This document shows, one piece after another, positions 60,373 through 64,000 of a stretch of DNA of 64,000 bases; the first letter of the stretch is position 1, and every line of letters starts with the position of its first letter. Source of the stretch: Silvibacterium dinghuense. GTDB lineage: Bacteria > Acidobacteriota > Terriglobia > Terriglobales > Acidobacteriaceae. A program made the position numbers and the translations under genes. The notes beneath the pieces were generated by a model that was not told the DNA's origin, ran no database searches, and saw only the letters and a list, made by a program, of their open reading frames with translations. The DNA lies in assembly GCF_004123295.1 (NCBI RefSeq), contig NZ_SDMK01000005.1, positions 186,001 through 250,000 on the forward strand. Direction: 5' to 3'.

Positions 60373-61573
60373 CGTCTTTCGGGTCATCGCGAATCTGGTC
60401 CGGCTGAATCTGCAGCTCCTTGTACATCGCCCGCAGCTTGTCCTTCATCTGCCGATATTTTTGAAACTGCTCGAGCTCGGCCCGTGCCTGCTCCGTCCTG
60501 CCCTGTTCACGAAAGAGCGTGCTCAGGCGATAGTGCGCGGTCGCATTGGTCGGATCAAGCTGCACCACGCGCTCCAGCAATGGAAGCGCCTTGTCCTTCT
60601 GATCTAGTGCGATGTAGGCCTTCGCCAGACCGAAGCTCGCATCCGCGCTATCCGGCCGCAGCGCTACTGCCTTCTCGTAGTCCGTTTTCGCCTGCGGCCA
60701 GTCATTCTTCGTTGCGGCGATATCGCCCAGCCGCTCGAGTGATTTCGCATCGCCGGGATTCTGCTGCAGCGCGTTCTGATATTCGGCGATGGCCTCCTGC
60801 TTCAGCTTCGGATCAGAGGAAGTATTCAGCAACTCGGCCAACTCGAAATGAACGCCGGGCAGGTGCGGATTCAACGCAATGGCCTTGCGATATTCGGCAA
60901 TGGCCTCATTCGTCTTGCCCTCGCGAGTCTCCTCGTGAGCCATCACCTGATGCATCTGCGGCGAGTCGGGATCGACCAGCGAGAGGCTTACGATCGACTC
61001 CGCAGCCAGATCGGAGTGAATCCGGTAGGCGGCATAAATCACCTCGACATTTTCCGGATCGCTCTTGCGCAACTCGGCCACGATCGCGGCGGCCTTATCC
61101 AGCTCTCCGCTCGCGGAATATAACTCCACCATGGCAAGACCAAGCTGCGTTTTGAATTTAGTCTCGGTGATCTGCGGAAAGGCCGCTTCCATGTCCGTGC
61201 GTGCCGAGGCCATGTCTCCGGTATTGTGCTCCGCAATGCCGAGCAGCCCCTGGATTTTCACGAGACTCCGCTGCAACATTACAGCCTGCTTCAGGTGAGG
61301 CACCGCACCGGCGTAGTCTCCTCGGAAGAAAAGCAGTACGCCGAGATTCGCCTGCACGTCGACATTCTGCGGATCGAGCTTCGCCCATGCTTCGAGCTCA
61401 GGGATGGCCAGCTCCGGCTTCTTCTCGCGCAGATACTCCTGCGCCTTGCGAGCATGCGTGGCGATCTCGGATTGACGAGCAGAAGCCGGATCTGTGGATG
61501 TCTGGGCAAAGAGCGGCGCAGCGATAAGAAGTGCGCCGTAAAAAAGGAGAGACAGGCGCTGCGGAAATTTCAT
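60350..61573 (-). CDS. Secreted tetratricopeptide-repeat protein (triad 2)
   Basis: 407 residues from the ATG at 61573, chosen because it places the signal peptide (LSLLFYGALLIAAPLFAQ) at the N-terminus; the open frame starts at 61657. TPR helices run to about residue 360 (PELAIPELEAWAKLDPQNV, NPHLPGVHFELAELL). C-terminus is charged. Overlaps the UnbV gene by 23 nt and follows the TonB receptor by 95 bp. Paralogue of the protein at 5433-6746. Confidence 0.87.
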   Translation of the reverse strand: MKFPQRLSLLFYGALLIAAPLFAQTSTDPASARQSEIATHARKAQEYLREKKPELAIPELEAWAKLDPQNVDVQANLGVLLFFRGDYAGAVPHLKQAVMLQRSLVKIQGLLGIAEHNTGDMASARTDMEAAFPQITETKFKTQLGLAMVELYSASGELDKAAAIVAELRKSDPENVEVIYAAYRIHSDLAAESIVSLSLVDPDSPQMHQVMAHEETREGKTNEAIAEYRKAIALNPHLPGVHFELAELLNTSSDPKLKQEAIAEYQNALQQNPGDAKSLERLGDIAATKNDWPQAKTDYEKAVALRPDSADASFGLAKAYIALDQKDKALPLLERVVQLDPTNATAHYRLSTLFREQGRTEQARAELEQFQKYRQMKDKLRAMYKELQIQPDQIRDDPKDDEPVQKQ

Positions 61574-61668
61574 GACAGACGATGATAGCCTTTGCGCTTT
61601 CGATACGCAGTACACAAAAGCGGGGAGACGGCGAACCGTCTCCCCCTGGAGGTACATCGATACAGCGG

Positions 61669-64000
61669 TTAGAAGTTGATGTGCGCACCTAGCTGTACCG
61701 TACGGCCACCGACCGTAGTACCGCTGATCTGCTGTGAAGGAACCAGAGCTCCCGTGTTCTGGTTATACCTGTACCAGCTATAGGCATCGCCAGTCTCTAA
61801 AGTTGTCTGCCCTGTTCCTGCAAGTGTCTGAGTTGGCATGCCGAAACTGGCATGGTTAAAGGCATTCGTGGCATCGGCACGGATATTCAGCTTGACATTT
61901 TCATAGATCGCAAATGTCTTGCTAGCCGACAGGTTAACCTGATCGATGCCAGGGCCATACAGGGCATTCCGACGCACATTGCCAAAGGTACCATCCGCCG
62001 GTTTGACGAATGCCGCCGGGTTATACCATTCGTTTACACAGCCCGAGTATCCAGCTTCGCAACGAGCCGACTGATGAGCTGGCTTGATGTTCTTCACTGC
62101 TGGATTCCAGTTCGGCATCATCGAACCAGCCTGCTGGTAGTTGGCCTGTGTGCCATAGACGGTGAAAGGGTTACCAGTAGAGAGCACGATGGTGCCTGAC
62201 ACTTGCCACCCGCCAATCACTTCATCGAGCAGCTGGTTGTGATTCAGGAACGTACGGCCCTTGCCGAAGGGCAACTCATAGAGAGCATAGCCCTTGAAGG
62301 CATTGCGGACGTCGAAATTCGAGTTGCTGTAGTTTGCCTTGGGGTTGTTGGCCTGCTGATAGTTCTGCTGACCTTCACGGCTACCCCAACCCGACGAATC
62401 CTGATCATCAAGGAAGTGCGACCAGACATAGTTGAAGGCATAGCTAACGCCAGACTTGAGGCGCTGCTGGATCTGGGCCTGTAGCGAGTTGTAATTCGAG
62501 ATGCCGTTATTTGTGCTACCCGTAATGCTCTGGTAGGCCGAGTACGGACGATAGGCCGTATCGTTCGACGAGAAGTATTGCTCGGGAACTGCATTCAGGT
62601 CTGTTGGATAGTTCAGGTTAAAGCCATGGCTGCCTACATAGGATAGCTGCGTCATCGTATTTGCGCCGACCATCTTCTGCAGCGAAACATTGTATTGGTA
62701 GATCTTCGGCACCGGGGTATGGAACTCATTGTAAGTTGCAGACTGGCCATTAAAGCGAGTGGGCGAAGTAGATGCTGCGCTGTACGGCAGCGCGGTGCTG
62801 GTGCCGTAATAAGTACCGGTACCATCGAGCTGAGTAATCGGCGTAATGCCGTTGGTCTGATCGGAGACGCTGCCCGATGAACTCACTGCCGCTCCCATGC
62901 CGCCACCGTAGGTATCGAGACTCCAGTTATAGGAGTAGACACCGAAGCCGCCATTCAGCGTGGTATCTGACTTAGGCTGCCAGGAGAAACCCACACGGGG
63001 CAGGATGGTGTTGTAGACGTCGGCCTGTAGCGCGCCACGGCCGTGAGCCTTGGTGCTGCCATACCAGTAGGCGCCATCCTGATTCGTTGCGGTGTTCAGC
63101 ACTTCGGGATCCCACACGGCTTCGTTGCCATGAATTTCATTCCAGCCATGGTTGATCTGGTAGCGGAGACCGAGATTGATGGTGAGATTCGGGCGCAGCT
63201 TCCAGTCATCCTGGATGAAGACCTGCGGACTCTTGAGACGTGCGCCATATTCCGGACTTACACTCGCGTTCCAGTTATTGGCCATGCCAAGCAAAAAGTC
63301 AGCATACTCCAGACCAGTAGAGGTATCCGGCGAGGCAACACCGTTCTTATCAAGAGTCCACTGCTCGGTGTACTGACCAGAGAACTGCATAGTACCAGCG
63401 TTGTAATTACCCCAGGCTGTCGAATCGTCGCGGTAGATGAGAAATTCGCCGCCAAAGTGCAGGATATGGCGGCCGCGAATCATGGTCACGACATCGGAGG
63501 GATCAAAAACGTGCTCTTTATAAACAGCCTGCACCTGAGGCTCGATCCAGGCATAAGGATAGTTACGAGTAAACTGAATCGCGGGGATATCATCAGCCTT
63601 GGCAAACTGCCAGCCTAACTGCGAGGCATAGCCCTTATTGAGAGTAAGGTCCTGATAGAAATTACCCTGCCAGGTATAGCCGAGGCGCGCTTCGTTAATG
63701 GTCGTTGGGCTGATGTTCCAAACGTCAGTGACTTGCGCGTTGTTGTTGTCGACGTCGCCCATCTGGCAGCCAACGGGGCAGGCAGTGACCTGGCTCGGAT
63801 AAAGAACCGGCGTATCGCTCTGCGTATCGGACATCGTCAGGCGATTCGTGTGCGTGATATCCCAGTCCAGGCGGCCGAAGTACTTCCGGTAAGGTGTGGA
63901 CTGTGGCTCCTGAGCATAGAAATTATTTTGTGTTTCTCCATCGGCACCAGTCGATCCAGTAACGAATTTGCCGCCCGAGATGTGATTGGAAGGCGTGGGA
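61669..64000 (-). CDS. TonB-dependent receptor, C-terminal part (triad 2, runs off right edge)
   Basis: 777 residues visible; the frame stays open to the window edge (KYFGRLDWDITHTNRLTMSD continues upstream of the first Met at 63834), so 5' part is missing. Beta-barrel of an Oar-like receptor with many aromatic girdle residues and C-terminal Phe (VQLGAHINF). Same family as the receptor at 6847-10611, but only in overall architecture; the barrel sequences differ. First gene of the second triad. Confidence 0.92.
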   Translation of the reverse strand, partial: PTPSNHISGGKFVTGSTGADGETQNNFYAQEPQSTPYRKYFGRLDWDITHTNRLTMSDTQSDTPVLYPSQVTACPVGCQMGDVDNNNAQVTDVWNISPTTINEARLGYTWQGNFYQDLTLNKGYASQLGWQFAKADDIPAIQFTRNYPYAWIEPQVQAVYKEHVFDPSDVVTMIRGRHILHFGGEFLIYRDDSTAWGNYNAGTMQFSGQYTEQWTLDKNGVASPDTSTGLEYADFLLGMANNWNASVSPEYGARLKSPQVFIQDDWKLRPNLTINLGLRYQINHGWNEIHGNEAVWDPEVLNTATNQDGAYWYGSTKAHGRGALQADVYNTILPRVGFSWQPKSDTTLNGGFGVYSYNWSLDTYGGGMGAAVSSSGSVSDQTNGITPITQLDGTGTYYGTSTALPYSAASTSPTRFNGQSATYNEFHTPVPKIYQYNVSLQKMVGANTMTQLSYVGSHGFNLNYPTDLNAVPEQYFSSNDTAYRPYSAYQSITGSTNNGISNYNSLQAQIQQRLKSGVSYAFNYVWSHFLDDQDSSGWGSREGQQNYQQANNPKANYSNSNFDVRNAFKGYALYELPFGKGRTFLNHNQLLDEVIGGWQVSGTIVLSTGNPFTVYGTQANYQQAGSMMPNWNPAVKNIKPAHQSARCEAGYSGCVNEWYNPAAFVKPADGTFGNVRRNALYGPGIDQVNLSASKTFAIYENVKLNIRADATNAFNHASFGMPTQTLAGTGQTTLETGDAYSWYRYNQNTGALVPSQQISGTTVGGRTVQLGAHINF

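Overview
The window looks like chromosomal DNA of a high-GC Acidobacteriota (Terriglobia / Acidobacteriaceae type). The signs are two very large TonB-dependent receptors with a carboxypeptidase-like N-terminal domain, two ASPIC/UnbV-FG-GAP proteins, two 'VWFA-related Acidobacterial domain' proteins, several Tat-signal enzymes and many intergenic palindromic repeats. Species assignment is inference. There is no rRNA, no CRISPR array and no obvious prophage. One tRNA (Arg, anticodon CCG) is present.

Layout. 1-5.4 kb: partial nicotinamidase, a Tat-exported M24 peptidase, an aminotransferase and a GNAT acetyltransferase. 3.6-10.6 kb: first triad of TonB receptor, TPR lipoprotein-like/secreted protein and UnbV protein (minus strand), with three LacI-type AAACGTTT boxes upstream. 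11-15.9 kb: exported NIF3-like protein, GH43 arabinanase, Tat-exported TIM-barrel protein, msrA. 15.9-25.3 kb: an M50 protease-trpS-scpA / scpB-rluB housekeeping block, split by a Pit phosphate transporter and a degenerate REP-associated transposase (RAYT). 25.5-33.8 kb: hexapeptide acyltransferase, trpD, an AbrB/PIN toxin-antitoxin pair, sucC-[four-helix-bundle cassette]-sucD, a Phd/PIN toxin-antitoxin pair, ndk. 34-40.3 kb: DUF2911 protein, GxxExxY protein, complete glycine-cleavage operon gcvT-H-PA-PB. 40.6-48 kb: outer-membrane protein, tatA, then a tightly overlapping three-gene operon (ECF sigma factor, zinc-anti-sigma/TM/TPR/CHAT protease fusion, unknown protein), divergent from an orphan Anbu proteasome-like peptidase. 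48-56.9 kb: two VWFA-related proteins, EamA transporter, a 917-residue secreted protein, eutBC. 57-64 kb: GH30 glycosidase and a second TonB receptor-TPR-UnbV triad, the receptor running off the right edge.

How the genes fit together. The two receptor-TPR-UnbV triads, each next to glycoside hydrolases (GH43, GH30), probably form glycan or other large-nutrient uptake modules analogous in logic to SusCD loci. The most novel-looking system is the sigma / anti-sigma-CHAT / unknown-protein operon at 42.0-47.0 kb: all three genes overlap by ATGA, the middle protein has a complete zinc anti-sigma motif, one transmembrane helix and an intact His-Cys CHAT dyad predicted to lie outside the cytoplasm.

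A second theme is small-element mobility. At least six families of palindromic repeats are scattered over intergenic spaces, and two rRNA-intron-type passenger genes (four-helix bundle, GxxExxY) sit inside or behind central-metabolism operons. A RAYT whose catalytic motifs look broken is present, and the N-terminus of eutC appears to be built from two repeat units.
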